From NCBI RefSeq assembly GCF_947498005.1, contig NZ_CANMIW010000001.1, positions 1-64,000 on the forward strand: a stretch of 64,000 nt of DNA, written 5' to 3'. The number at the start of each line of letters is the position of its first letter. The stretch's first letter is position 1. The notes under the pieces are model-generated. The model did no database searches and was not told the origin of the DNA. It worked only from the letters and a program-made list of their open reading frames with translations. The position numbers and the translations under genes were made by a program. The stretch is from an uncultured Winogradskyella sp. Its GTDB lineage: Bacteria > Bacteroidota > Bacteroidia > Flavobacteriales > Flavobacteriaceae. Of this stretch, positions 52,483 through 61,512 are shown one piece after another.

Positions 52483-53145
52483 ATGACAATTTCTGATGCT
52501 CAATTAATTGACGCTACAATTAACTTTGTAAAAAATGAATTAAAAAATGCTGAAGGCGGTCATGATTGGTTTCATATTGAGCGTGTATATAAAAACAGTT
52601 TATTAATTGCTAAACAAGAAAAGGTAGATATTACCATTGTTTCATTAGCAGCTTTACTTCATGATATTGCAGATTCTAAATTTCATAAAGGTGATGAAAC
52701 TTTGGGATCAAAGATTGCAAGTATTTTTCTTTTAAAACATAATGTAGACAGTGAAATTATTGAACATGTTACTCAGATCATTGATAACATGTCTTTTAAA
52801 AATACTTTTGATCTAACGACAGCCTTTACATCTAAAGAAATGGAAGTTGTGCAAGATGCAGATCGCTTAGATGCTATAGGAGCTATAGGTATAGCACGTT
52901 GTTTTAATTATGGAGGTTTTAAAGATAGAGCGCTTTATGATCCAGAAGTAACACCTAATCTTAACATGACTAAGGCTGAATACAAATCTTCTAATGCGCC
53001 AACAATTAATCATTTTTATGAAAAATTATTGTTATTAAAAGATAAAATGAATACTAAAACTGGGAAACGTATTGCCTTAGAACGCCATAAGTATATGGAA
53101 GGGTTTTTAAAACAGTTTTACGCAGAATGGGAAGGTGAGAAGTAA
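52483..53145 (+). CDS. HD-domain phosphohydrolase
   Basis: The 220-residue protein has the HD motifs: GGHDWFHIERV, LAALLHDIADSKF (HD pair), and VVQDADRLDAIGAIGIARCF. This is the YedJ-like HD hydrolase type. The start is nine bases after the desaturase stop. The substrate is unknown. Confidence 0.92.
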   Translation: MTISDAQLIDATINFVKNELKNAEGGHDWFHIERVYKNSLLIAKQEKVDITIVSLAALLHDIADSKFHKGDETLGSKIASIFLLKHNVDSEIIEHVTQIIDNMSFKNTFDLTTAFTSKEMEVVQDADRLDAIGAIGIARCFNYGGFKDRALYDPEVTPNLNMTKAEYKSSNAPTINHFYEKLLLLKDKMNTKTGKRIALERHKYMEGFLKQFYAEWEGEK

Positions 53146-53150
53146 ATGAC

Positions 53151-53324
53151 TTAGTTCTCTTTGGCAACTTCTAAAGCTGTTAACTTATACTCTATTGCTG
53201 CCATTTCTTCACCATAATGAATAATCTGGTCTGCAGTTAAAGTTTTATTAGTATTTACAGCATCTAAAATATCTTGCCCTTTCTTTGTATAATACGCAAT
53301 TGTGATATCTATTTTATCTTCCAT
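53151..53324 (-). CDS. Small acidic helical protein, 57 residues
   Basis: A 57-residue frame on the - strand, between the HD gene and the AraC gene, reads MEDKIDITIAYYTKKGQDIL and continues as helical, charged sequence. It starts 18 bases after the AraC stop and may belong to its transcript. No family is recognised. Confidence 0.45.
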   Translation of the reverse strand: MEDKIDITIAYYTKKGQDILDAVNTNKTLTADQIIHYGEEMAAIEYKLTALEVAKEN

Positions 53325-53341
53325 AAGTATAACGTATTGTA

Positions 53342-54220
53342 TTAAACCATCATCATTTTTAATTCCCCTCGATATTTAGAGGCACTTTTACCAGTAAACT
53401 CCTTAAATAGTTTATTAAAGTGTGAAAAATTATTAAAGCCACACTCATAACTTACATCAGCAATACTCATTTGGCTCTCAGAAAGTAACTTAGTAGCATG
53501 TACTACTCTATATTCGTTTACGAGCTTAGTAAATGTTTTTCCTGTTACTTTTTTAAAGTAGCGACAAAATGCAGGAACCGTCATACTTACCTTTTCTGCT
53601 ATTTCATCTAAACTAATATGTTCTTTAAAGTTTTGGTTAACATGCTTAAAAACAATATCAATCTTAGCACTATCTTGTGGTTCTGTTTCAAATGCAAAAC
53701 CATCTACATTTAACAAGGTGTAATCTTCAGACTTTGCTAAACCGTGTAATACTTCTAATAAAATTAATATTTTTTTAAATCCTTCCTTCTCATTAAGCTT
53801 TTCTATTTTAGAACCAAGCTTCTGTTTTGTTTTTACACCAAACAGAATTCCTTTTTTAGAACGCTCAAACAAAAGGTTGATTTTTTCCATCTCTGGAATA
53901 TCAAAAAAATGATCTCCTAAAAATTCTGGTTTAAACTGCACTAAGGTTTCAGAACCATTTATAGTTAAACGATCTGTAAAACCATTATGCGGTAAATTAG
54001 GTCCAATTAATAATAACTGGCTATTATTAAAGTAAGATAAATGGTTGCCAATATGGCGTTTCCCTTGACCTTTGTTAACGTATACCAGTTCAATCTCTGG
54101 ATGAAAATGCCAAAACGGCTTATTTTCACCTTTATAAACATCCATTTTATGCCTCCTTACTTTTAAGGAGCTACCAAATTCAGGGCTAATTTTTTCTAAA
54201 GTAGGTTTTCTTGCTTTCAT
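53342..54220 (-). CDS. AraC-family regulator with cupin N-terminus
   Basis: The 292-residue protein has an N-terminal cupin (FWHFHPEIELVYVNKGQGKRHIG, about 35-60) and a C-terminal AraC HTH pair (about 195-290: SLDEIAEKVSMTVPAFCRYFKK and ADVSYECGFNNFSHFNKLFKE). It is divergent from the first of three paralogous secreted proteins; a 13-bp dyad lies between. Confidence 0.92.
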   Translation of the reverse strand: MKARKPTLEKISPEFGSSLKVRRHKMDVYKGENKPFWHFHPEIELVYVNKGQGKRHIGNHLSYFNNSQLLLIGPNLPHNGFTDRLTINGSETLVQFKPEFLGDHFFDIPEMEKINLLFERSKKGILFGVKTKQKLGSKIEKLNEKEGFKKILILLEVLHGLAKSEDYTLLNVDGFAFETEPQDSAKIDIVFKHVNQNFKEHISLDEIAEKVSMTVPAFCRYFKKVTGKTFTKLVNEYRVVHATKLLSESQMSIADVSYECGFNNFSHFNKLFKEFTGKSASKYRGELKMMMV

Positions 54221-54290
54221 AACATCTCAATTAATACAAATTTAAGGTATATTATTATTACTTTCTATGTAGAATTACCAAAAACATACA

Positions 54291-54338
54291 CAAAATTAAC
54301 CTTAATATTTATTTAACACCCTCAAAAGGTTAATTTTG
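54291..54338. promoter_or_regulatory. 13-bp inverted repeat between AraC gene and paralogue 1
   Basis: CAAAATTAACCTT (54291-54303) is the perfect reverse complement of AAGGTTAATTTTG (54326-54338), with a 22-base gap. The right half is the beginning of the promoter block repeated upstream of paralogues 2 and 3. It is a good candidate for AraC protein binding in both directions. Confidence 0.55.
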
Positions 54339-54393
54339 TATATAAATTTGCCAAAATTGATGTTTTCCAGAATGAAATGCTGCCATAAATTTG
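54328..54393 (+). promoter_or_regulatory. Shared promoter, copy 1
   Basis: GGTTAATTTT, then GCCAAAATTGATGTTTTC, then 18 bases, then TAAATTTG (54386-54393). The same arrangement stands before the next two paralogues. Confidence 0.6.
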
Positions 54394-54487
54394 CAGTGTT
54401 GATTTAATTGATCTGATAGATAATAAAATTGTCACTAAAAAAAATAGACAAGTTTTAAATTCAGTTTTAACTTAAAAACAAGATATT

Positions 54488-55045
54488 ATGAAAACATTAT
54501 TTAAAAACATTTTAGTATTAGCAGTGATGTTAGGAACATGCACAAGCTACGCAAATGCGACAGTAGAAGTTTCACGTACATTTAACAGTGTAAATGAAGG
54601 CGATTTAATTTCTGTTACTGATGCTTCGGGAGAAGTTGTATACAACGGTCGCATTAACTATTCAGGAAACATTCAAAATCTATATGATTTTTCTCAATTA
54701 AAAGATGGCGTTTATACAATAGAAGTAAATAAGGATTTTGAAATTAAAATAAACAAAATACAAGTTCTTAACAACGTTGTTACTTTTTTAGAAAGCTCAA
54801 ATTCTACAATTTACAAACCAGTTTTTAGATCAGAAGATTCTAAAGTTATTGTATCTAAATTGGCAATTGACACAGATCATATGGAAATAGAGTTATATTT
54901 TGGAAATGACTTAATCTATACTGAAACCGTAAAAGGAGAAGATATAATAAACCGAGTTTACCAATTAGATAAAACAAGAAAAGGAGAATACACTGCAATC
55001 ATTAAAGCAAATGGGCGTGTGTATGTTGAAGATTTCAAATTATAG
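54488..55045 (+). CDS. Secreted paralogue 1, 185 residues
   Basis: The N-terminus is a signal peptide (LAVMLGTCTSYANA, cleavage near 23). The mature part has two beta-rich halves; DASGEVVYNGRINYSG and GEYTAIIKANGRVYVEDFKL are the best conserved. It is the first of three tandem paralogues, each followed by a terminator. The general look (small beta-sandwich, exported) suggests an envelope protein; I do not recognise the family with certainty. Confidence 0.75.
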   Translation: MKTLFKNILVLAVMLGTCTSYANATVEVSRTFNSVNEGDLISVTDASGEVVYNGRINYSGNIQNLYDFSQLKDGVYTIEVNKDFEIKINKIQVLNNVVTFLESSNSTIYKPVFRSEDSKVIVSKLAIDTDHMEIELYFGNDLIYTETVKGEDIINRVYQLDKTRKGEYTAIIKANGRVYVEDFKL

Positions 55046-55076
55046 ATTATTGTTTATACATTAGTTTTATTAGTTG

Positions 55077-55103
55077 AAAAGTGGGCCAAGAGCCCACTTT
55101 TTT
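55077..55103 (+). terminator. Terminator after paralogue 1
   Basis: GTGGGC-loop-GCCCAC is preceded by four A and followed by T6 (55098-55103). Confidence 0.85.
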
Positions 55104-55345
55104 ATTTGCTATACTTTCCTGAATCATCTTCAAAGCAACTTAACTTTATGATTATATCTCCTATTTTGGTGTAAGATACTTAGCTATAAATTAAACTAAA
55201 GAACTTTTCTTCTAGCAAGTACAAAACAAAATTTATATCTAAGTCTTAGATCAAAATCTAAAATTACAACCGAATATCTCACATCACTAAAATTAACTCA
55301 AAAATATTCTATTTTAACCCACAAGAAACACCTTTTGAGTAAACC

Positions 55346-55411
55346 GGTTAATTTTACATATAAACATGCCAAAATTGATGTTTTCTAGATAGTAAATGCG
55401 CTATACATTTG
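55346..55411 (+). promoter_or_regulatory. Shared promoter, copy 2
   Basis: GGTTAATTTT, GCCAAAATTGATGTTTTC, 18 bases, TACATTTG (55404-55411). The rest of the 390-base gap since paralogue 1 has no gene that I can support. Confidence 0.6.
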
Positions 55412-55439
55412 TATCAGTAATCACTTAATACAATTTATT

Positions 55440-55997
55440 ATGAGAAAAGTATTTAAAAAATTATTAGTATTAGCTGTAGTGTTAGGAACATGTACAAGCT
55501 ACGCAAACGAAGTTGTAGAAGTTAACACTACTATTAACTACGTAAAGAAAGGAAACCATATTTCTGTTTCAGATGCTTTTGGAGAAATCATCTATAGTGG
55601 AGAAATTAACTATAGCGGAAACCTCATTACACTTTACGATTTTACTCAATTAAAAAATGGTAAATATGATGTAGAAGTCACTAATGGATATAAAATAGAA
55701 ATAAGTACAATAGAAGTTAACGATACTATAGTATCTATTTTAGAAACAAACAAAATGGTTATTTACAAACCAGTTGTTAGAAACGAAAGCTCTAAACTAA
55801 TTATTTCTAAATTAGCACTAAATGGTGAAGACATGGAAATAGAGATTTACTATAAAGGTAATCTTATCCATACTGAAACTCTAGCTGGATCTACAATCCT
55901 TAATCGCGTTTTTAAATTAGATGAAACTCTTAAAGGCAACTACACAACTATTATTAAAACTAATGATAGAGTGTTTGTAAAAAATTTCAAAATCTAA
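55440..55997 (+). CDS. Secreted paralogue 2, 185 residues
   Basis: It has the same length and layout as paralogue 1 and is closest to paralogue 3 by eye (shared runs such as GEINYSGNLITLYDFTQLKN). The signal peptide is nearly identical to that of paralogue 3. The mature surface residues differ, so the copies have diverged after duplication. Confidence 0.75.
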   Translation: MRKVFKKLLVLAVVLGTCTSYANEVVEVNTTINYVKKGNHISVSDAFGEIIYSGEINYSGNLITLYDFTQLKNGKYDVEVTNGYKIEISTIEVNDTIVSILETNKMVIYKPVVRNESSKLIISKLALNGEDMEIEIYYKGNLIHTETLAGSTILNRVFKLDETLKGNYTTIIKTNDRVFVKNFKI

Positions 55998-56023
55998 ATT
56001 GATGTCCTATTAATTTAAACTAG

Positions 56024-56059
56024 AAAAAAGGTAAGCTTGTACAGCTTACCTTTTTTTTT
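56024..56059 (+). terminator. Terminator after paralogue 2
   Basis: GGTAAGC (56030-56036) and GCTTACC (56044-56050) form the stem, with A6 before it and T9 after it. Confidence 0.85.
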
Positions 56060-56344
56060 GCCTTGCAGCTTAAACATTAAATCCTGTTCAGATATAAAAC
56101 CCACGATAATTACAGCAAAAAAACAGATTTCATCTTATTATACCGATACCTATTAATAATTAAAGTCCTTCCATCCATTAAGTCAATATCAACTACACCA
56201 TATAATTATATGTAGATGGTAATTTTTAGCTTAATTATTGGGTACTTCTTAATTGCTCTAAAATTGAGGTAAAAATTGAATCTATGGCAAATTATCATAA
56301 ATCTATACTATTTTAACAAACACTATTAAGACAATAGGCTATTC

Positions 56345-56410
56345 GGTTAAAATAACACACAAATCAGGCAATTATGATGTTTTCTATACTTACAATTCAA
56401 TATATATTTG
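56345..56410 (+). promoter_or_regulatory. Shared promoter, copy 3
   Basis: GGTTAA, a diverged middle, then TGATGTTTTC, 18 bases and TATATTTG (56403-56410). The upstream block is less similar than in copies 1 and 2. The remaining 350 bases of the gap (55998-56344) show nothing. Confidence 0.55.
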
Positions 56411-56439
56411 TATCAGTAATAACGTAATACAATTTTATT

Positions 56440-56997
56440 ATGAAAAACGTATTTAAAAAATTATTAGTAGCAGCTGTAGTGTTAGGAACATATACAAGCT
56501 ACGCAAACGAAGTTGCGGAAGTTAAGTCTTCTTACAACCACGTTGAAAAAGGAAATTACATTTCTGTATCAGATACTTCTGGTGAAGTTATCTACAGTGG
56601 AGAAATTAATTATAGCGGTAACCTAATTACACTTTTTGATTTTACACAGTTAAAAAACGGAACGTATAATGTAGAAGTTACCAAAGATTTTAAAATTGAA
56701 CTTAACACTATTGAAGTAAAAAACAATGTGGTTTCTGTTATAGATTCTGACAAAAAAATGATTCATACTCCAGTAGTAAGAACAGAAGACTCTAGAATAT
56801 TAATTTCTAAATTAGCTTTAGATGCAGAAAACATGGAAATTGAGCTTTATTTTGAAGGAGAATTAATCCATTCAGAAATAGTTGAAGGAGAAAAGATTTT
56901 AAACCGTGTGTACAAATTAGATGAAACTCTTGATGGAGATTACACAACCATCATCAAGTCTAACGACAGAGTGTTCGTCAAAAATTTTAGAATATAA
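56440..56997 (+). CDS. Secreted paralogue 3, 185 residues
   Basis: It has a signal peptide and the same fold pattern as paralogues 1 and 2 (SVSDTSGEVIYSGEINYSG, then RVYKLDETLDGDYTTIIKSN). It is again alone between its own promoter and terminator, so copies can be expressed separately. Confidence 0.75.
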   Translation: MKNVFKKLLVAAVVLGTYTSYANEVAEVKSSYNHVEKGNYISVSDTSGEVIYSGEINYSGNLITLFDFTQLKNGTYNVEVTKDFKIELNTIEVKNNVVSVIDSDKKMIHTPVVRTEDSRILISKLALDAENMEIELYFEGELIHSEIVEGEKILNRVYKLDETLDGDYTTIIKSNDRVFVKNFRI

Positions 56998-57034
56998 ATT
57001 GTTGTTTATATATTATTAGTTTATTTATTTAGTT

Positions 57035-57068
57035 AAAAAAGTGGGTAGTAGAGAACCCACTTTTTTTT
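57035..57068 (+). terminator. Terminator after paralogue 3
   Basis: GTGGGT-AGTAGAGA-ACCCAC forms a stem with A and T runs on either side. Confidence 0.8.
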
Positions 57069-57175
57069 GTTTAAAACATTTTATTTATTCTAATTAGAAA
57101 ATTTCGTTACTTCTATACATTGCTAACTTTGTTGAACTTCAACATTTTAAATAAAAGTTAAAGAACTAGACACAC

Positions 57176-57958
57176 TTAGTTACCAGGAAAATTGGCCTTT
57201 CGTTTTTCTAAAAATGCGGTTGTACCTTCTACAAAATCATTAGTGCCAAAGCATTTTCCAAATTGCTTAATTTCGGTCTCGTATCCATCCTTTCCGTCCT
57301 TATAATTTGCATTAATAGCTTTTATAGCTTTACTTATGGCTACAGATGAGTTTCGTATAATCTTGCTTCCAATTTTCTCTGCAAACGGTAATAATTCTTC
57401 TTGTGCTACGACGTGATTTATTAAACCATAGTTTAATGCTTGATTTGCATCAATCATACCTGCGGTCATTATCATCTCCATTGCTCTACCTTTACCAACT
57501 AGTTGCGGCAAACGTTGTGTTCCTCCATAACCAGGAATTACGCCTAATGAAGTTTCAGGTAACCCCATTTTTGCATTTGTACTTGCGATTCTAAAGTGAC
57601 AAGCCATTGCCAATTCTAATCCTCCACCTAACGCAAAACCGTTTACTGCTGCTATTACTGGTTTACTTAAGTTTTCTACAAAATCAAAAAGTAGTGCTTG
57701 GCCTTGAGCTGCCAACTTACCTCCTTCTTTTATACTAAAATCTGCAAATTCACTAATATCTGCACCTGCAACAAAAGCTTTTTCTCCACTACCTGTGATA
57801 ACTACAACCTTTGTTTCCTTATGGTTTTCTGCATCGTCAAATGCATCATGTAATTCTTGTATAGTATCTTTATTTAAGGCATTTAACTTTTTAGGTCTAT
57901 TAATTGTTATGGTAGTAATACCATTTGAGTAGTTAGATATAATGTTGTTGTAAGCCAT
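57176..57958 (-). CDS. Enoyl-CoA hydratase/isomerase (crotonase family)
   Basis: The 260-residue protein has the crotonase oxyanion segments GEKAFVAGADISEFAD and NGFALGGGLELAMACHFRIA, the catalytic Glu region MGLPETSLGVIPGYGGTQRL (Glu in PETSLGVIPG) and the usual C-terminal helices. It hydrates 2-enoyl-CoA. It lies 14 bases after the kinase gene on the same strand. Confidence 0.93.
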   Translation of the reverse strand: MAYNNIISNYSNGITTITINRPKKLNALNKDTIQELHDAFDDAENHKETKVVVITGSGEKAFVAGADISEFADFSIKEGGKLAAQGQALLFDFVENLSKPVIAAVNGFALGGGLELAMACHFRIASTNAKMGLPETSLGVIPGYGGTQRLPQLVGKGRAMEMIMTAGMIDANQALNYGLINHVVAQEELLPFAEKIGSKIIRNSSVAISKAIKAINANYKDGKDGYETEIKQFGKCFGTNDFVEGTTAFLEKRKANFPGN

Positions 57959-57972
57959 ATAGATTAAGTTTA

Positions 57973-59427
57973 TTATTCTTTAGGAAAAGTAACCTTAAAT
58001 GTTGTCCCTTTTTCTAATTGAGATGTAAAGGTAATACTTCCGTTATAAGTTTCTACAATGTTTTTTACCATAGCTAAGCCTAAGCCCATTCCGCTAGATT
58101 TGGTTGTAAATTTAGGTTCAAAAATTTTAGCTTTAGTATCTTCTGCGATACCAGAACCATTGTCTTCTATAATAATACTAACATTATCGCCTTCATTAAC
58201 AACACTTACCTTTATTTTAGGGTTCTCAAAATCTTCAGGAATAGCCTGAATACCGTTTTTAACCAAATTTGTGACCACTCTTATAAGTTGCGTTCTATCA
58301 AATTTTGCAATTATTTCTTCGGTTTCTGGATAAAACTCAATGTAATGCTCATTAAAAATATCGAGTGCTAACTTTACAATATTTACAACGTTTAAGTTTT
58401 CGCTCTTCTGTGCTGGCATTTTAGCAAAATTAGAGAATGCAGATGCAATAGAGCTCATGGTGTCTATTTGCTCAATTAAAGTATTACTATATTCATTGAC
58501 TTTTTGATGTATGTTTTCATCTTGTGGATCAAATTTTCTCTGAAAACTCTGTACCGTTAACCGCATAGGAGTTAACGGGTTTTTAATCTCATGGGCTACT
58601 TGTTTTGCCATTTCTCGCCAAGCTTGTTCTCTTTCATTTGTTGCTAAAACCACTGCACTTGCTTCGAGTTCATCTATCATACTATTGTATGCATTTACTA
58701 GCGCTTCAATCTCTTCACTTGTAGATTCTATTTGAATTTTTTTATTTCGCTTTTCTAATCGTGTTTCATTCATTTTATCACTAATTGTTCTCAGTGATTT
58801 TGTAATGAACTTAGATATAAAATAAGCAAATACTATAGCTACAAATATTAAAACCAAATAGGCATAAGCCAATCGCATTAAAAACTCCTTTAGTTCCTTA
58901 TTTAAAAAATCATCATTTTCTAAATAAGGTAAATTTAAAATGGCTAATGTTTTAAATTTTTCGTCTGTTATATATGTATAAGATGATTGAAATGTTTGAC
59001 CAGCTTCCTTGTTTTTTACAACATAACGATGGTCTACAGTGTTCGCTAAAGTTTTTAAAATTATAGGATCTAAAAATGCCTCAGTAGAATCTCGTAATAT
59101 GGTTCGTTTTGAGCTCTTTAGTAGTCTACCATTTAAATCGTAAAGATTGATCTGTAGATTATGAATAGCATCTATATCAAATATTTCATCTTTAAATATA
59201 AGTGGAATTTTATCTGTAGTCTTTGGGTAAGTCGTCTCTCTTATTACAAAGTCAATACTTTGCCTAATCGCCTTTTCTTTGCGCTCTAAACGTTCTTTAT
59301 GATAATCCTTTGCCTCTTCACGATATTGATAAATGGTTACTGCGGCTATTAAAACCGAAGCTACCAATACTAAAAGCACCATATTTATAATGATACGAGC
59401 TCTTAAGGACAGACGTTTTTTATTCAT
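57973..59427 (-). CDS. NtrY-like sensor histidine kinase
   Basis: The 484-residue protein has an N-terminal membrane helix (about 9-29), a periplasmic sensor region (about 30-180), a second helix (about 186-205), a HAMP-like linker, the phospho-acceptor VAHEIKNPLTPMRLT (His 279) and an ATP-binding domain with NLVKNGIQAIP, DNGSGI and GMGLGLAMVKNIV. The cognate response regulator is not beside it. Confidence 0.92.
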   Translation of the reverse strand: MNKKRLSLRARIIINMVLLVLVASVLIAAVTIYQYREEAKDYHKERLERKEKAIRQSIDFVIRETTYPKTTDKIPLIFKDEIFDIDAIHNLQINLYDLNGRLLKSSKRTILRDSTEAFLDPIILKTLANTVDHRYVVKNKEAGQTFQSSYTYITDEKFKTLAILNLPYLENDDFLNKELKEFLMRLAYAYLVLIFVAIVFAYFISKFITKSLRTISDKMNETRLEKRNKKIQIESTSEEIEALVNAYNSMIDELEASAVVLATNEREQAWREMAKQVAHEIKNPLTPMRLTVQSFQRKFDPQDENIHQKVNEYSNTLIEQIDTMSSIASAFSNFAKMPAQKSENLNVVNIVKLALDIFNEHYIEFYPETEEIIAKFDRTQLIRVVTNLVKNGIQAIPEDFENPKIKVSVVNEGDNVSIIIEDNGSGIAEDTKAKIFEPKFTTKSSGMGLGLAMVKNIVETYNGSITFTSQLEKGTTFKVTFPKE

Positions 59428-59549
59428 TTAAATTATCTTGAACGCTAAATTTTATACTGAATTATAAGTTTTAAATATAACAATAATCAATCCAAACTAT
59501 TGAAGCGATAACCTCAATTTATGAATACTTTAATTTTTAAAACAAACTT

Positions 59550-60098
59550 TTATGCTTCAGGGTTTTTAGCCCTTATGTTTTTATAAAGCTTAAAGCCTAA
59601 CATAATTAAAACACCTAAAACTACTAAACCAATAATTCCAAAAATCCAATTGATTGAGCTTTTTAGGATTACAAGGAACACAACGGCAAATAAGATAAAT
59701 GTTGCACCTTCATTCCAAATACGCATATAACTTGAGGTTACTAAAACCTCATCATTTTGAAGTTGCTTATAATACTGATGAGTTTTAAAATGATAAATAA
59801 ATAACAAAAACACAAATAGTAATTTAACATGCATCCAACTTTGCTGAAACCAACTTGGCATTAATATCATTAACCAAACCGCAAATAGCGTTGCTAAAAT
59901 TGAAGAGGGCCATGTAATTATAAACCATAACCGTTTTGACATTAATTTTAGTTGCTTACCTAAGATTTCCTTTTCTGGTGATGGCTTATGAAAAGCTTCA
60001 ATTTGATATACAAACAATCTAGGAATATAAAACAAGCCAGCAAACCATGTTATTACAAAGATGAGATGCAACGATTTTATGTAGTTGTAATATTCCAT
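59550..60098 (-). CDS. hemJ: HemJ-type protoporphyrinogen oxidase (CopD family)
   Basis: The 182-residue protein has four to five membrane helices and the segments IKSLHLIFVITWFAGLFYIPRLFVY and KLMSKRLWFIITWP, typical of the HemJ subgroup of CopD. It lies in the same run as hemH, supporting a role in heme synthesis (protoporphyrinogen IX to protoporphyrin IX). A CopD-like copper function is less likely. Confidence 0.82.
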   Translation of the reverse strand: MEYYNYIKSLHLIFVITWFAGLFYIPRLFVYQIEAFHKPSPEKEILGKQLKLMSKRLWFIITWPSSILATLFAVWLMILMPSWFQQSWMHVKLLFVFLLFIYHFKTHQYYKQLQNDEVLVTSSYMRIWNEGATFILFAVVFLVILKSSINWIFGIIGLVVLGVLIMLGFKLYKNIRAKNPEA

Positions 60099-60156
60099 GA
60101 GATAAAACGGTAAGTTGAAAAATTATACAATTATGTAAAATTACAGATTAAAAATG

Positions 60157-61512
60157 TTACGCTGTTGTTTTTGGATTGAGATTTAAATTCACTTCACGAT
60201 ATAAAAAATAAGCCGTTACTAAAGTAGAAAGGAAATCTGCAATAGGAAATGATAACCATATACCAAATTCTCCCAAATATAACGGCAAAATATACATTAA
60301 CGGAATAAAGAAAATGGCTTGTCTTGTTAAGGTCAATAACAAGGCTGGTAATGCTTTACCTACAGCCTGAAAATACGCTGCTCCAATAAGCTGTAGTGCT
60401 AAAATTGGCACAGCAGCAAACGTCCATCTCATATTACTTGGTGTTTCTCTTATAACATCTGCATCTGTTGTAAACCATTTGGTTATTACTTCCGGAAAAA
60501 ACATAAGTGCTATAAAAACAATAGTGCCTAAAATTGTAGCATATTTTATAGCTGTAAAAATGACTTCTTTTACCCTATCGTATTTTTCCGCTCCAAAATT
60601 ATAACCTGCAATTGGTATGAAGCCCTGTGTTATGCCAAAAACAGGAAATAACGCAAACATGCTTAACCTACCAATAATAGCATATGTAGTTACCGAAGTT
60701 TCTCCACCAAAATCGTAAAGCGCATTATTGACTAATAAAAACGTTACACTTACAACGGCTTGTCTGGCTAAAGTAACAAATCCTAAAGAGCTTATTTCTG
60801 ACACTATAGCTTTATTAAAACCAAAATGCGAAAGGTTAATTTTTAATTCAGAATTTTTAGATAAAAAATACCAGAATATAAATAAGAACGCAACAATATA
60901 AGAACCAGTAGTTGCCCATGCTGCTCCAGCCATTCCGTAATCTAAAACATTAATAAAAACATAATCTAAAACTAAGTTACCAACGGATGGAATTAGCATA
61001 GCATACATGGCAAATTTTGGTTTACCTTCTGCTCTTATTACATTATTACCCAACATTACAAAGCCCAAAATAGGAACACCGTAAAGTATAATTTCGTAAT
61101 ATATTTTTGCAGGCTCAAAAATATTTCCTTTTCCTCCAAAAGCAGGTATTAGCGTATCTACAAAATACAAACCAAATACAGCAAATGTAATTGTAAACAA
61201 AAAGGTAAGAGACAACTGATTACCAAAAGTCTTTAAGGCTTTTGGTTTGTTATCTCCACCTAAAGCTCGCGAGATTATTGAAGAACCTCCAACACCAATG
61301 GCCATGCCCAATGCCGCAATAAAAAAAGAAACAGGTAGTACAACATTAATAGCCGCTATAGCAGTAGAACCAATCCAATTACCAACAAAAATAGTGTCTA
61401 CTAAGATATTTAGCGACATTACCAATATACCAATAGCTGCAGGCACAGCTTGCTTTATTAGCAATTTACCAATACGTTCAGTCCCTAAATCTTGTGACGA
61501 TACTTTTGCCAT
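60157..61512 (-). CDS. MATE-family efflux transporter
   Basis: This 451-residue protein has twelve hydrophobic segments and the MATE pattern (IGILVMSLNILVDTIFVGNW, the two-fold repeat, and PIAGYNFGAEKYDRVKEVI). The gene shares one base with hemH and lies between the two heme genes. The substrate is unknown. Confidence 0.92.
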   Translation of the reverse strand: MAKVSSQDLGTERIGKLLIKQAVPAAIGILVMSLNILVDTIFVGNWIGSTAIAAINVVLPVSFFIAALGMAIGVGGSSIISRALGGDNKPKALKTFGNQLSLTFLFTITFAVFGLYFVDTLIPAFGGKGNIFEPAKIYYEIILYGVPILGFVMLGNNVIRAEGKPKFAMYAMLIPSVGNLVLDYVFINVLDYGMAGAAWATTGSYIVAFLFIFWYFLSKNSELKINLSHFGFNKAIVSEISSLGFVTLARQAVVSVTFLLVNNALYDFGGETSVTTYAIIGRLSMFALFPVFGITQGFIPIAGYNFGAEKYDRVKEVIFTAIKYATILGTIVFIALMFFPEVITKWFTTDADVIRETPSNMRWTFAAVPILALQLIGAAYFQAVGKALPALLLTLTRQAIFFIPLMYILPLYLGEFGIWLSFPIADFLSTLVTAYFLYREVNLNLNPKTTA

